DNA from: Streptomyces violaceusniger Tu 4113
Lineage (GTDB): Bacteria; Actinomycetota; Actinomycetes; Streptomycetales; Streptomycetaceae
Direction: 5' to 3'
Length of the DNA stretch: 64,000 nt
NCBI RefSeq assembly: GCF_000147815.2
Contig: NC_015957.1
Span: forward strand, 4,960,001-5,024,000
Position numbers and translations under genes: made by a program. Shown here one piece after another: positions 43,215-51,244 of this stretch. Numbering within the stretch: the first letter of the stretch is position 1; each line of letters starts with the position of its first letter. The notes under the pieces were generated by a model. It was not told where the DNA came from. It did no database searches and saw nothing but the letters and a program-made list of their open reading frames with translations.

Positions 43215-43790
43215 GCCTGATGTAGGTGTCGTGAAAGGCGTGTCGGTGAGAACCGACTCCGGCTGCCCCCCTGACTGTCGTCGCTGACGCTGGAAGGGCG
43301 TCGCCGATTGTGCGAGCGCGCGGACGCCGGGCGTCCGATCGCGCACGTCGCGGCGGAAGCCGGGATCTCCCGCCGCTGCCTGGCCAAGTGGTATGCCCGC
43401 TGGCGCGCACACGGCGAGAACGGCCTGCTGGACCATTCCTCCCGGCCCGCCACCAGCCCGGCCCGCACCGCCGAGGACATCGCGGACCTGGTGGAGGCGC
43501 TGCGGCGGCAGACCCAACATGGGCCCGCCCGCCTCGCCGCGGACCTGAAACGCCTGCACGGGGTCACGGTCGCGCCGGCCACCGTGCACCGTGTCCTGGT
43601 GCGCCGAGGACTCAACCGGCTACGGGACCTCGATCCGCCCACGGGCGAACAACTGCGCGAGGTCATCCGCTACGTGCACGACCAGGTCGGTGGCCTGGTT
43701 CACGTGGACATCAAGAAGCTCGGACGCATCCCCACTGGGGGCGGCTGGCGCATGCACGGCGTCGGTTGCCAGGCCCCGTCGCCACCGCAC
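43215..43790 (+). pseudogene. IS481-family transposase, truncated
   Basis: TGTAGGTGTCGTGAAAGGCG at 43219 looks like an IS481 left end. The frame then carries AHVAAEAGISRRCLAKWYAR, GENGLLDHSSRPATSPART, RRQTQHGPARLAADLKRLHG and VHRVLVRRGLNRLRDLDPPT, finishing HVDIKKLGRIPTGGGWRMHG. That covers the two helix-turn-helices and the first catalytic Asp (VHVDIK). A frame change occurs near 43310. Everything after about 43770 is missing, replaced by the convergent agmatine deiminase end. Confidence 0.8.
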
Positions 43791-44874
43791 CGCTGCTCGG
43801 TATCTGCTGGGTGGCGCAGTGGATGTTGCCGCCGCCGAGGAGGAGTTCGCGGGTAGGGAGGCCGACGACCGTGTGGTGCGGGTGGATCCTGGCGAGGCGG
43901 GCGAGGGCTTCGTCGTCGTGTTCGGGGTCGAGCAGGGGGACGAAGAGGTGGTCCTCCGTGGTGTAGAAGTTGGTGTAGGAGGCGGCGAGCCGGGGGCGTG
44001 GCGCGGTGCCGGTGGTCGGGACTCCGTGACGGTCGATGCCTCGAAGCTCGGCCTCGGTGGCGTGCAGCGGGCCGGGCAGCGGCAGTTTCTCCACCCGGAG
44101 GGTACGGCCTCTGGCGTCCTGGACGTTTCTCAGGTCTTCCAGGGCGCGTGCGCTGCGCTCGTACTGGGGGTCGCTCGTGTCGTCAGTCCAGGTCAGACAG
44201 ACCACCCCGGGGGCGGCGAAGCACGCCATGTTGTCCACGTGGCCGCGCGTCCCGTCGTAGGCGAGGCCCCACTCGATCCACACGGTGCGGGTCACTCCGA
44301 GGTAGGCCGCCATGAGGTGATGCATGGCGGTGCGTGAGGGGGCGTCGTTGCGGGCGGGGTCGAGCAGGGTCTCGGCCGTGACGAGGGCGGTTCCCTCCCC
44401 GTCGACGTGGAAGGAGCCGCCCTCCAGCACGAGCGGGGCGCGGTAGCGGTCGGTGGCGGTGAGGTCGAGCACCCTTTGGGCGTACTGGTCGTCGGTGGCC
44501 CAGTACGGGTAGCGGTTGCCGTAGCCGTTGAAGGCGAAGTCCACGCCGCGACGCCGCCCGGTGCCGTCGACCACGAAGGTGGGGGCGATGTCCCGGGCCC
44601 AGCCCAGCCAACTGGTCATCTCCACCACGCGGACGCGGGAGTCGAGGCGGGAGCGGGCGTGTGCGTACTGGTCGCCGGTGACCGTGACGGTGACTGCCTC
44701 CCCGGTGTCCGCGACGGCGTTGGCGAGGGCCGCGAGGGCGCGCTGCGCGGGGCGGGCTCCTTCGCGCCAGACGTAACCGTTCTGCGGCCACGCCATCCAG
44801 CATCCGTCGTGCGGCTCCCATTCGGCCGGCATGCGGAAGCCGTCCGCGGCGGGCGTGCTGTCCACGGTCCTCAT
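43711..44874 (-). CDS. aguA: Agmatine deiminase
   Basis: A 387-residue guanidine-modifying enzyme (PF04371). Agmatine deiminase converts agmatine to N-carbamoylputrescine and ammonia. Landmarks are MPAEWEPHDGCWMAWPQN, WARDIAPTFVVDG (catalytic Asp region), VLEGGSFHVDGEGTALV, GTRGHVDNMACFA (His) and the nucleophile Cys in LLLGGGNIHCATQQIP. The last 28 residues (from SSGAVATGPG) derive from the IS481 junction; the family normally ends shortly after TQQxP. ATG 44874 overlaps the upstream membrane-protein stop (ATGA). A divergent TetR with operators controls the pair, implying polyamine-precursor use as nitrogen source. Confidence 0.93.
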   Translation of the reverse strand: MRTVDSTPAADGFRMPAEWEPHDGCWMAWPQNGYVWREGARPAQRALAALANAVADTGEAVTVTVTGDQYAHARSRLDSRVRVVEMTSWLGWARDIAPTFVVDGTGRRRGVDFAFNGYGNRYPYWATDDQYAQRVLDLTATDRYRAPLVLEGGSFHVDGEGTALVTAETLLDPARNDAPSRTAMHHLMAAYLGVTRTVWIEWGLAYDGTRGHVDNMACFAAPGVVCLTWTDDTSDPQYERSARALEDLRNVQDARGRTLRVEKLPLPGPLHATEAELRGIDRHGVPTTGTAPRPRLAASYTNFYTTEDHLFVPLLDPEHDDEALARLARIHPHHTVVGLPTRELLLGGGNIHCATQQIPSSGAVATGPGNRRRACASRPQWGCVRAS

Positions 44875-45602
44875 CGCGCACCCCCTCGATGGCGTTCGAG
44901 GACGAAGGCGACCGACGGCGGCGCAGGCTCGGGGTCCCGCGTCCGTGAAGGCACTTGGGCGGTGATGCGGGTGCGCGCGTTCCTGCGGTGGCGGACCATC
45001 CACACGACGAGCGGGATGAGGACGGCGAATTCCAGCGGTGGCGTGAGCGAGGCGGCCGTGGACACCGGCAGGGTCAGCACGAGCAGAACACGCGCCACGG
45101 CCTCTGCCATGAGTCCGGCACCGCATACCAGCGTCTCCGTGCGGTGCGCGCGGAGCAGGATCGGGTCGTGCAACGGTTGACCGTGCAGCCTGCTGGCCAG
45201 ATGGACGGTGGCGGGCGTGGCGGTGAGGCAGCTTGTGAGGAACACGAATCCGGCGAGTGCGCTGACCAGTGGGTCACGCAGGAGCAGCGGCTGGGGTTCG
45301 GAGGTCACGGCGGCGAAGGCGGCCGAAAATCCGTACATGAGGAGCATGGCAAGGGCCAGGCCGTCGGCACGCCGGTCGTGCAGGACGGTGGCCGCGAGCC
45401 AGAGGGCCGCCACTCCGGTCGCGGTCAGGAGCGCGGGGAGTGTGGCCAGACCCGCGAGGAGACAGCCGTAGTACGCAAGGGGCGAGATGCCCAGGTCGAG
45501 GGCCAAGCGGGCCAGGCGGCCGAGGCGGCGCGTGCGCGCGGGCGCCGACGGCCGGGCCGACTGCGGTACTGAAGGCGAAGAGGTCGGCTCCGACGGGTCC
45601 AT
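44871..45602 (-). CDS. Multi-pass membrane protein (VC0807-like)
   Basis: A 243-residue protein with six likely membrane helices (ALDLGISPLAYYGCLLAG, LLTATGVAALWLAATVL, GLALAMLLMYGFSAAFAAVT, SALAGFVFLTSCLTATP, FAVLIPLVVWMV). HGQPLHDPILLRAHR and the repeated LxxxxSPLxxY resemble the VC0807 family, whose function is unknown. It is first in the two-gene unit with agmatine deiminase. A role in agmatine or putrescine movement is suggested only by position. ATG 45602 is preceded by AGGAG. Confidence 0.75.
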   Translation of the reverse strand: MDPSEPTSSPSVPQSARPSAPARTRRLGRLARLALDLGISPLAYYGCLLAGLATLPALLTATGVAALWLAATVLHDRRADGLALAMLLMYGFSAAFAAVTSEPQPLLLRDPLVSALAGFVFLTSCLTATPATVHLASRLHGQPLHDPILLRAHRTETLVCGAGLMAEAVARVLLVLTLPVSTAASLTPPLEFAVLIPLVVWMVRHRRNARTRITAQVPSRTRDPEPAPPSVAFVLERHRGGAR

Positions 45603-45650
45603 GGTTTCTCCTGATCCTGGTCACCGGGAGGGGGGCTGAGCGGCAGCCAA

Positions 45651-45697
45651 ATTTTTTAGCACCTTCGTGCCAAAAAAATCGTAGCACGGTCGTGCTA
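45651..45697. promoter_or_regulatory. Two palindromic operators for the TetR at 45708
   Basis: TAGCACG-GT-CGTGCTA (45682-45697) is a 7-base perfect dyad, and ATTTTTTAGCAC/GTGCCAAAAAAA (45651-45678) repeats the GCAC...GTGC core. Both lie between the divergent membrane-protein and TetR starts, with A/T-rich flanks likely serving as the -10 region. Confidence 0.75.
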
Positions 45698-45707
45698 TAA
45701 AAGTTGC

Positions 45708-46316
45708 ATGCCGAAGATAGTGGATCCTGAGCAGCGCCGCCGCGACGTCGTGGACGCCGTCTTCCGGGTCGTGGCCCGCGGCGGCATCCAGCAGGCCACA
45801 CTCCGGAACGTCGCCGCCGAGGCCGGCCTCGCCGTCGGGTCCGTACGGCACTACTTCGCCAGCCACCGCGAGCTCCTGATGGCCGCGGCCCGCGAGATGG
45901 TGCGCCGGGTGGAGGTCCGAGTGGCGGCCCAGCGGGAGCGGCGGCACCCCGGGGACGACCCGTACCTGGTGGCGCAGGAGGTGGCGGGTCAGTTCCTGCC
46001 GCTCGACGCGGGGCGCGCCGACGAGACCGCCGTCTGGCTGGACTTCGTCGCGGCTGCCCGCACCGACCCTGCCCTGGGCGAGATCGCCGCCGAACTCCAC
46101 GACGGGCTGCGGGCCGTCGCCGGGCGTCTGCTGCACCGTCTGGGCGTGGACGATCCGGTGGCGGCGGAGCATCTCGCCGCAGTACTCGATGGACTCACCC
46201 TTGGCGCGACGCTCCACCCCGACCGCCTGAGTCCGGACACCATCCGGGCCGTCCTGTACCGGCACCTGACCCAACTGCTCGGCGCAGCAAACGAGTCCGA
46301 GCACCCGGACATATAG
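45708..46316 (+). CDS. TetR family regulator (BetI-like)
   Basis: A 202-residue TetR protein. EQRRRDVVDAVFRVVARGGI, ATLRNVAAEAGLAVGSVRHY and FASHRELLMAAAREMVRRVE make the helix-turn-helix (residues about 8-55), with the YFAS...LL end typical of BetI-like members. The C-terminal ligand domain (TAVWLDFVAAARTDPALGEI) matches TetR_C_6-type domains. Its start lies 11 bases after a dyad, so it probably represses itself and the divergent agmatine deiminase operon. Ligand unknown; agmatine or a polyamine is an inference. Confidence 0.92.
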   Translation: MPKIVDPEQRRRDVVDAVFRVVARGGIQQATLRNVAAEAGLAVGSVRHYFASHRELLMAAAREMVRRVEVRVAAQRERRHPGDDPYLVAQEVAGQFLPLDAGRADETAVWLDFVAAARTDPALGEIAAELHDGLRAVAGRLLHRLGVDDPVAAEHLAAVLDGLTLGATLHPDRLSPDTIRAVLYRHLTQLLGAANESEHPDI

Positions 46317-46370
46317 GTGCACGCGCGGCAGGCTCCGGGGGCCTTCCACGCAGCCCAAGCGCGACGGCGC

Positions 46371-46560
46371 TCAGGAACGGCCGCACGCCGGGGCCTCGGT
46401 GGTGACGTCCAGCTCGCTCAACCACGCTTCCAGGCCCTGCCGGAGGTTCTCGATGGCGGCCGCGACGTCCGCACCGACACTCAAACCTCGACCCCAGCCG
46501 ATCGCGGGCAGCCGCCCTGCTCCAGGCGTGCCGAAGGCCGTGCACACCGACGCCGCCGGG
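46371..46560 (-). pseudogene. Unrecognised C-terminal fragment
   Basis: The last 55 codons before the stop at 46371 read RGLSVGADVAAAIENLRQGL then EAWLSELDVTTEAPACGRS, normal coding composition. Upstream the frame loses it. The family is not recognised. Confidence 0.3.
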
Positions 46561-46683
46561 CAGGCCCCTCCCCTCCGCGCGCAGACAACGGTCACCGATT
46601 GGTGACCGCCTGCCGCCCCGGCGCCGAAGCACGCTGGCCCTCGCTCTACACCGAGGCACGCGCAGATGGCGACCGCACAGCAA

Positions 46684-47082
46684 CTTCGAGGCGTTCGACG
46701 CGATGGCGTCGGGGGAGTGGGAACCGAGGGCCGGGGTGTGGCAGGACACCAAGCTGGTGCTGTGGAGAACACCGGCGGCATGGTTCAGCATCAACGCCTT
46801 CTGCACCAGAGCCGGGCTAGGAACTGGTACGTGAACTTCGAGCATCCCACCCGCCGCACCGACGACGGATTCGAGACCTTCGACCTGACGATAGACCTGC
46901 TCATCGCTTCCGACCTGAGCAGCTGGCAGTGGAAGGACGAAGACGAGTACGCCCACGTGCGGCGCATGGGCATCGTCTCGGACATCGAGCACCAGGCCGT
47001 CGACCTCGCCCGCACCCAAGCCCTGGCCATGCTCCAGGCCCGCGCTGGGCTGTTCGTGGACGCCGACCGGTGGGCGTCGTGA
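46684..47082 (+). pseudogene. DUF402 family protein, frameshifted and N-terminally truncated
   Basis: One frame gives FEAFDAMASGEWEPRAGVWQ, DTKLVLWRTPAAWFSINAFC. After a one-base shift near 46825 another continues NWYVNFEHPTRRTDDGFETF, DLTIDLLIASDLSSWQWKDE and MGIVSDIEHQAVDLARTQAL. This is the DUF402/FomD-like fold (nucleotide diphosphatase type), with the DLxID and D-rich metal site (WKDEDEY) present. The first strands are missing. Confidence 0.75.
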
Positions 47083-47496
47083 CACTGGCATGCCTCCTGG
47101 CCGCGGCCCCGACTGCCCGAGCGCTCCTCAGGACGTTGAGGCCCCCTTACCCAGGCCGCACGGGCTGCTGCGCGGCTTCTGATCTTCAGCTTGCTGACCA
47201 TTGATCAAGGTGATGCGCAGACGGTGGAAGGGCGCGTCGAGATGAGCCCCAGCGCCCCCAGCGGCCACCGCATCACCATGGAATGGCCGGTCCCGGTAAA
47301 CCCCTGAGACCCCGCCCGCGCCGGGTAGCAGTGCCGGCGCCCCGTTGTCGCGCAACCCACCACAGCGTTCTGTTCCAGAGGCCGCCTCCTAACTGTTCGA
47401 AGCGGCGTCAACCTCGCTCGGTACTCGTCCCGTTGACGGTCGGACCGCCCGGTTTTGATACGGCTAATCTGTCACCCGGATGGCAGGGAGTGTCCA
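47083..47496. other. Intergenic, no gene seen
   Basis: About 410 bases with short proline- and arginine-rich frames only. It holds the upstream region of the zinc-ribbon hypothetical gene, whose GGGAG site is at 47486-47490. Confidence 0.45.
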
Positions 47497-47952
47497 GTGG
47501 GTAACCGTCAGCAGCAGAACGCGCGGAAGAAGAAGGCCCGCGCACAGCACGCTGCGCGCCGGTTCCTGTTTCCCAGTGACGACGAGCCGCTGCCCGAAGT
47601 CCGCATCGAAGACGAGGCGTCGGCCTCGGTCAACGAGATGTGCCTGAAGTACTGGGGCCTCACGAAACTCGGTGAGCGGACCTACAAGGTGGCCGACCTC
47701 GGCTCGAGTGCCCAGGTGTCCCGGACGGTCAAGGAAACCTGCAGTTCCATCGTGCTGGCTCTTCTTTGTCCTCAGTGCGACAGTCCTGTGACAGCATGGA
47801 CCCGTTCCGATCTGGCGACGTGGCGGAACTGGCACGTGGAGACCTTCCGTCGCCAGCAGCGGGTCGCCGAATTCCCGTGCGAGCAGTGCTATGAGGCTGC
47901 CGCACGGACCAGGCGACGGATCGAACAGGGGCAGGCCCGAAGAGCGCTCTAG
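47497..47952 (+). CDS. Hypothetical protein with two CxxC pairs
   Basis: About 151 residues. A lysine/glutamine-rich start (GNRQQQNARKKKARAQHAAR) suggests nucleic-acid contact. The C-terminal half has LALLCPQCDSPVTAWTRS and AEFPCEQCYEAAARTRRRIE, two CxxC knuckles about 55 residues apart that could bind one zinc. GTG 47497 follows GGGAG at good spacing. The stop TAG at 47950-47952 reaches the left inverted repeat of the IS5 element, so the original tail may have been altered by that insertion. Confidence 0.6.
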   Translation: MGNRQQQNARKKKARAQHAARRFLFPSDDEPLPEVRIEDEASASVNEMCLKYWGLTKLGERTYKVADLGSSAQVSRTVKETCSSIVLALLCPQCDSPVTAWTRSDLATWRNWHVETFRRQQRVAEFPCEQCYEAAARTRRRIEQGQARRAL

Positions 47953-48891
47953 GGCGTGTATCGAATGTGCTGATCACAGCCACTCGTTGATGGCTGCGAC
48001 GAGGACGGTCGCCTCGTAGCGGACCGCGAGCTTGTCGTAGCGCGTCGCCACAGCGCGGTGCCTCTTGAGTCGATTGATCCCGCACTCGACCGCGTGCCGA
48101 GCCTTGTAGTCCTCGGCGTCGAACTTGGGCGGCCGACCGCCGCGAGAGCCGCGCTTCTTGCGATTGGCTGTCTGGTCGGCCGTGTCCGGGATGGTGCAGC
48201 GGATTCCGCGTCGTCGCAGGTAGGCGCGGTTCCTACGGGAGGCGTATGCCTTGTCGGCGCGGACTCGGTTGGGTCGGGCCCGCGGCCGTCCGGCGCCCGG
48301 GCGGGCGACGCGGACCTTCTTCAGGGGGCTCGAACTGTGGGGAGTCGCCTCGCTGTCCGGCCGTGATCACGATGGACATCGGCTTCTGGCCCTGCTCAAC
48401 GGCCAGGTGCAGCTTGGTGGTCAGGCCGCCGCGCGAGCGTCCGAGACCGTGGTCGTCCGGCTCGACGCCGATCCCGCCGGGGGGCTCCTTCTGCAGGTCC
48501 CCCTTTTCCGCGCCCCGGCAGCGTGCTGGTGGGCCCGGCTGACGGTGGAGTCGATGGTGAGGTCCCAGGTGATGAGCTCCCTGGCGTCGGCCTGGGCCTG
48601 CAATGCTGCGAAGAGCCGCTGCCAGGTGCCGTCCCGCTGCCAGCGGCGGAACAGGTCGTACGACCCGGCCCAGGGCCCGTACCGCTCCGGCACGTCCCGC
48701 CACGGGACGCCGGTGCGGGTACGAAACCGTATGCCATCGATCAGCTGCCGTCTGGTCCATATCGGTGGACGCCCCGGCTTCTTGCCCTTAGGTAACAACG
48801 ACTCCAGGCGGGCCCACTGCGCATCCGTCAGATCTCCACGTGCCACAAGGCAAGATCATCTCACCCCAAGATCCACTTCCGAAGCACGCCC
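47952..48891 (-). mobile_element. IS5-family insertion sequence, about 940 bases
   Basis: The ends are inverted repeats: GGGCGTGTATCGAATGTG at the left and the complement of CACTTCCGAAGCACGCCC at the right (GGGCGTGCTTCGGAAGTG), differing at four positions. A TA dinucleotide flanks both sides as the probable target duplication. It contains one transposase gene on the minus strand. A 70-base relic of a similar element lies at 50490-50557. Confidence 0.85.
47974..48846 (-). pseudogene. IS5-family transposase, read in two or three frames
   Basis: A DDE transposase. The N-terminal frame (ATG 48846) covers MARGDLTDAQWARLESLLPK, PIWTRRQLIDGIRFRTRTGV, PWRDVPERYGPWAGSYDLFR and LITWDLTIDSTVSRAHQHAA (first Asp). 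At AAAAGGGGG near 48510 the frame must shift to reach [41 protein letters not shown] further change near 48320 leads to [20 protein letters not shown] and [20 protein letters not shown] (Glu). The first shift could be programmed, as in other IS5 members; the second looks like damage or error. Confidence 0.75.
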
Positions 48892-49691
48892 TAACGGTCC
48901 TTGCTCTGGGTTCGGGTCTCGGTCTTCTCGATGAGTGCGGCGAAGCCTTCGAGTACGCATCGCAGCCCGAAGTCGAATGCGTGGTCGGGGTTGTAGGCGC
49001 CCTGGTGGGCCGTGCCGGCCGCGCTGCCGACGCGGGTGGCGAGGGGGTAGCGGGCGGGGTCGAAGACACGGGCCAGGAGGGGGGCGTTGGCGGACCACCA
49101 CTGCTCGTCCGACATGGCGCTGTCGCGGTCGGCGGCTTGGGTGTCGGATGCCGTGCGGGCCGTGGACTGGACGAAGGCGAGGAGATGGGTGAGCGCGGCG
49201 TCCCTCTCGATGTCGTCGAGCTCGGTTCCGTCGAAGGCGCCCAGTTCGTGCTCGTACTTGCCCATCAGGCCGGGCCCGAGGGCAGGGCGAGTGCTGGGCA
49301 GGGTGGCGACCCAGGGGTGTTGCTGGAACAGGACCCGGTTCTCGTGGGCGACGGTCGTGACACGGGTGCGCCAGGAGGTGTCCGGGAGATGCTCGGTGCG
49401 GGGCATCTCCTGGTAGACGGTGTCGAGCATGAGGTCCAGGAGCTCAGCCTTGCCCGGGACGTAGGTGTAGAGCGTCATCGGGGTCACGCCGAGTTCCTGG
49501 GCGAGGTGACGCATGGTGAGCGTGTCCAGGCTGTCGCGGTCGGCGAGCTCGATAGCGGTCTGTACGACGGTGTCGATGCTGAGCTGCTGCTTCGGCCCGC
49601 GTCTGGAGACGTTGTGTCCTGCCTCGCGCCACAGCAGTTCGAGTGTGCGTGCCGGGTCGCCTGCGCCGGTGCGGTCCTTCGCTTTAGCCAT
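48891..49691 (-). CDS. TetR family regulator with TetR_C domain, 3' end at an IS boundary
   Basis: A 266-residue TetR protein. LSIDTVVQTAIELADRDSLD, TLTMRHLAQELGVTPMTLYT and YVPGKAELLDLMLDTVYQEM form the helix-turn-helix (residues about 35-85), and the remainder matches the TetR_C dimer domain (AALTHLLAFVQSTARTASDT; NPDHAFDFGLRCVLEGFAAL). The stop TAG is made of the target TA plus the first G of the IS5 end, so the element truncated or replaced the last few residues without harming the fold. ATG 49691 is used. It diverges from a VOC-family gene and probably represses it. Confidence 0.88.
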   Translation of the reverse strand: MAKAKDRTGAGDPARTLELLWREAGHNVSRRGPKQQLSIDTVVQTAIELADRDSLDTLTMRHLAQELGVTPMTLYTYVPGKAELLDLMLDTVYQEMPRTEHLPDTSWRTRVTTVAHENRVLFQQHPWVATLPSTRPALGPGLMGKYEHELGAFDGTELDDIERDAALTHLLAFVQSTARTASDTQAADRDSAMSDEQWWSANAPLLARVFDPARYPLATRVGSAAGTAHQGAYNPDHAFDFGLRCVLEGFAALIEKTETRTQSKDR

Positions 49692-49755
49692 GGCTCGCAT
49701 TCTCTCGCGGACCCTTGCGCGCAACTCGGGACCTCGGACCTTAACTCCATATGCA

Positions 49756-49780
49756 GTATAGAGTACTATGTATAGAGTTA
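49756..49780. promoter_or_regulatory. Direct repeats GTATAGAGT in the TetR/VOC gap
   Basis: GTATAGAGT occurs at 49756-49764 and 49770-49778, 14 bases apart, and ATAG-AGTA-CTAT forms a small dyad across them. The A/T-rich patch between two divergent genes is a likely promoter/operator. Confidence 0.5.
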
Positions 49781-49837
49781 CTCGATGTGATCGGCCCGCT
49801 GCCGGACTCATCGGCCCGCCCATCCCTGGAGCAGGAC

Positions 49838-50221
49838 GTGCAGATCACCGCCACCGCCATATCCCTGAACGTCGACGACGTCGCCGCCTCCGCCCAGTTC
49901 CTCACCAAGCACTTTGCCTTCAACGAGGCTGCCGCTGCGGAAGGCTTCTCCTCCCTCCTCCGCGAGGACGCAGCCAACGTGATCTTTCTGCGGCGCGGGA
50001 TCGAGGTCCTGCCCGAAGGCTTCCGGGACCAGCACGCTGCCGGGCTCATCGTGGCCTTCACCGTGACCGATCTGGAGGCCGAGTACGAGCGGCTGCAGAA
50101 CGAGCAGGTTGCCATCACCATGCCGCTGCGAGAAGAGCCGTGGGGGGAGCGTCTCTTCCAGGTGACCGACCCGAACGGCGTGATCATCCAGCTGGTCGAC
50201 TGGGTCACCCCGACCCAGTGA
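49838..50221 (+). CDS. VOC (glyoxalase/bleomycin-resistance fold) protein
   Basis: A 127-residue protein of the vicinal oxygen chelate superfamily. It reads QITATAISLNVDDVAASAQF, LTKHFAFNEAAAAEGFSSLL, GLIVAFTVTDLEAEYERLQN and WGERLFQVTDPNGVIIQLVD, two beta-alpha-beta-beta-beta modules ending in the DPxGxxxxLxxW motif. Members are metal-dependent isomerases or drug-binding proteins; the usual metal glutamate and histidine set is incomplete, so a binding role is possible. GTG 49838 has GGAG six bases upstream. It is paired with the divergent TetR. Confidence 0.85.
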   Translation: MQITATAISLNVDDVAASAQFLTKHFAFNEAAAAEGFSSLLREDAANVIFLRRGIEVLPEGFRDQHAAGLIVAFTVTDLEAEYERLQNEQVAITMPLREEPWGERLFQVTDPNGVIIQLVDWVTPTQ

Positions 50222-50489
50222 ACCGTGTGGACGCGAAGTTGCCGGTCACGGCCTCGCCGTGACCGGCAGCCAGCGAGAGATTCGGACTCTGGTGCGTACG
50301 AGGAGAGCCCGCAGTACCCCGGTCGCATGACGAGGGCGCATGTGGAGCCTGGCGACGATCCGCCAGTGCTTCAGGTCGGCGGAGCCGTGTTCGTTCGCCG
50401 CGCGTTCGCGGGCCACCAGCCCGTTCGCCCCATCTGCGAGGCGGCGAGGCGGCGTCCGCGGGCGGCCCGGTGGCCGGTGATGACCACGG

Positions 50490-50557
50490 GATTGTCGGGT
50501 CCCTCGTCGCGGCCATCAACGAGTGGCTGTGGCCAGCACATTCGATACACGCCCTAG
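50490..50557 (+). mobile_element. Relic of the same IS5-family element (3' end only)
   Basis: LVAAINEWL and the terminal repeat CACATTCGATACACGCCC remain, matching the left end of the element at 47952-48891 in reverse orientation. About 70 bases survive. Confidence 0.75.
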
Positions 50558-50593
50558 TACTCCAGCCGTAGATCGTGATCACGGATGGGAAGG

Positions 50594-51244
50594 TCAGGCC
50601 CGGGACGCTCCGAGGAACCGCAGCACGGCCAGGACGCGGCGGTGGTCCGCGTCGACCACGGGCAGGTCAAGCTTGGCGAAGATGTTGTTGATGTGCTTCG
50701 CCACGGCGCTCTCGCTGACCACCAGCGCCTGCGCGATGCCGGCATTGGAGCGCCCCTCGGCCATCAGGCCGAGCACCTCCCGTTCGCGGGGGGTCAGCCG
50801 CGCGAGCGGGTCGCTGTCGCGCCGCAGCAGCAACTGGGCGACGACCTGCGGGTCCAGGGCCGTGCCCCCGTCCGCCACTCGCCGGACCGCCGCCACGAAG
50901 TCGGCGACATCGGCAACCCGCTGCTTGAGCAGGTAGCCCACACCGCTGGTGTTCGCAGGCAGCAGGTCAGCCGCGTACCGCTCCTCCACGTACTGCGAAA
51001 GCAGCACCACCGGCGTCCCCGGCCAGCGCCGACGGATCTCCATCGCCGCCCGCACCCCCTCGTCGGTGAAGCCGGGCGGCATCCGGACGTCGATCAAGGC
51101 AAGTTCGGGCCGGTGCTCCGCCACTGCCGCCAACAGCCCCTCCGCGTCGCCGGCTTCCGCGGCGACCTGGAACCCGCCCATCTCCAGCACCTTGATCAGG
51201 CCGACCCGCAACAACACCGAATCCTCGGCGATCACCGCGCGCAC
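50594..51244 (-). CDS. NarL/LuxR-type response regulator
   Basis: A 216-residue two-component regulator. The receiver has the acidic pair in VIAEDSVLLRVGLIKVLEMG, the phosphorylated Asp52 in LALIDVRMPPG, and the Lys in GYLLKQRV. The output helix-turn-helix is LTPREREVLGLMAEGRSNAG then IAQALVVSESAVAKHINNIF. It lies downstream of and overlaps its histidine kinase by 13 bases. Targets are not evident from sequence; no cognate promoter repeat was spotted. Confidence 0.94.
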   Translation of the reverse strand: MRAVIAEDSVLLRVGLIKVLEMGGFQVAAEAGDAEGLLAAVAEHRPELALIDVRMPPGFTDEGVRAAMEIRRRWPGTPVVLLSQYVEERYAADLLPANTSGVGYLLKQRVADVADFVAAVRRVADGGTALDPQVVAQLLLRRDSDPLARLTPREREVLGLMAEGRSNAGIAQALVVSESAVAKHINNIFAKLDLPVVDADHRRVLAVLRFLGASRA

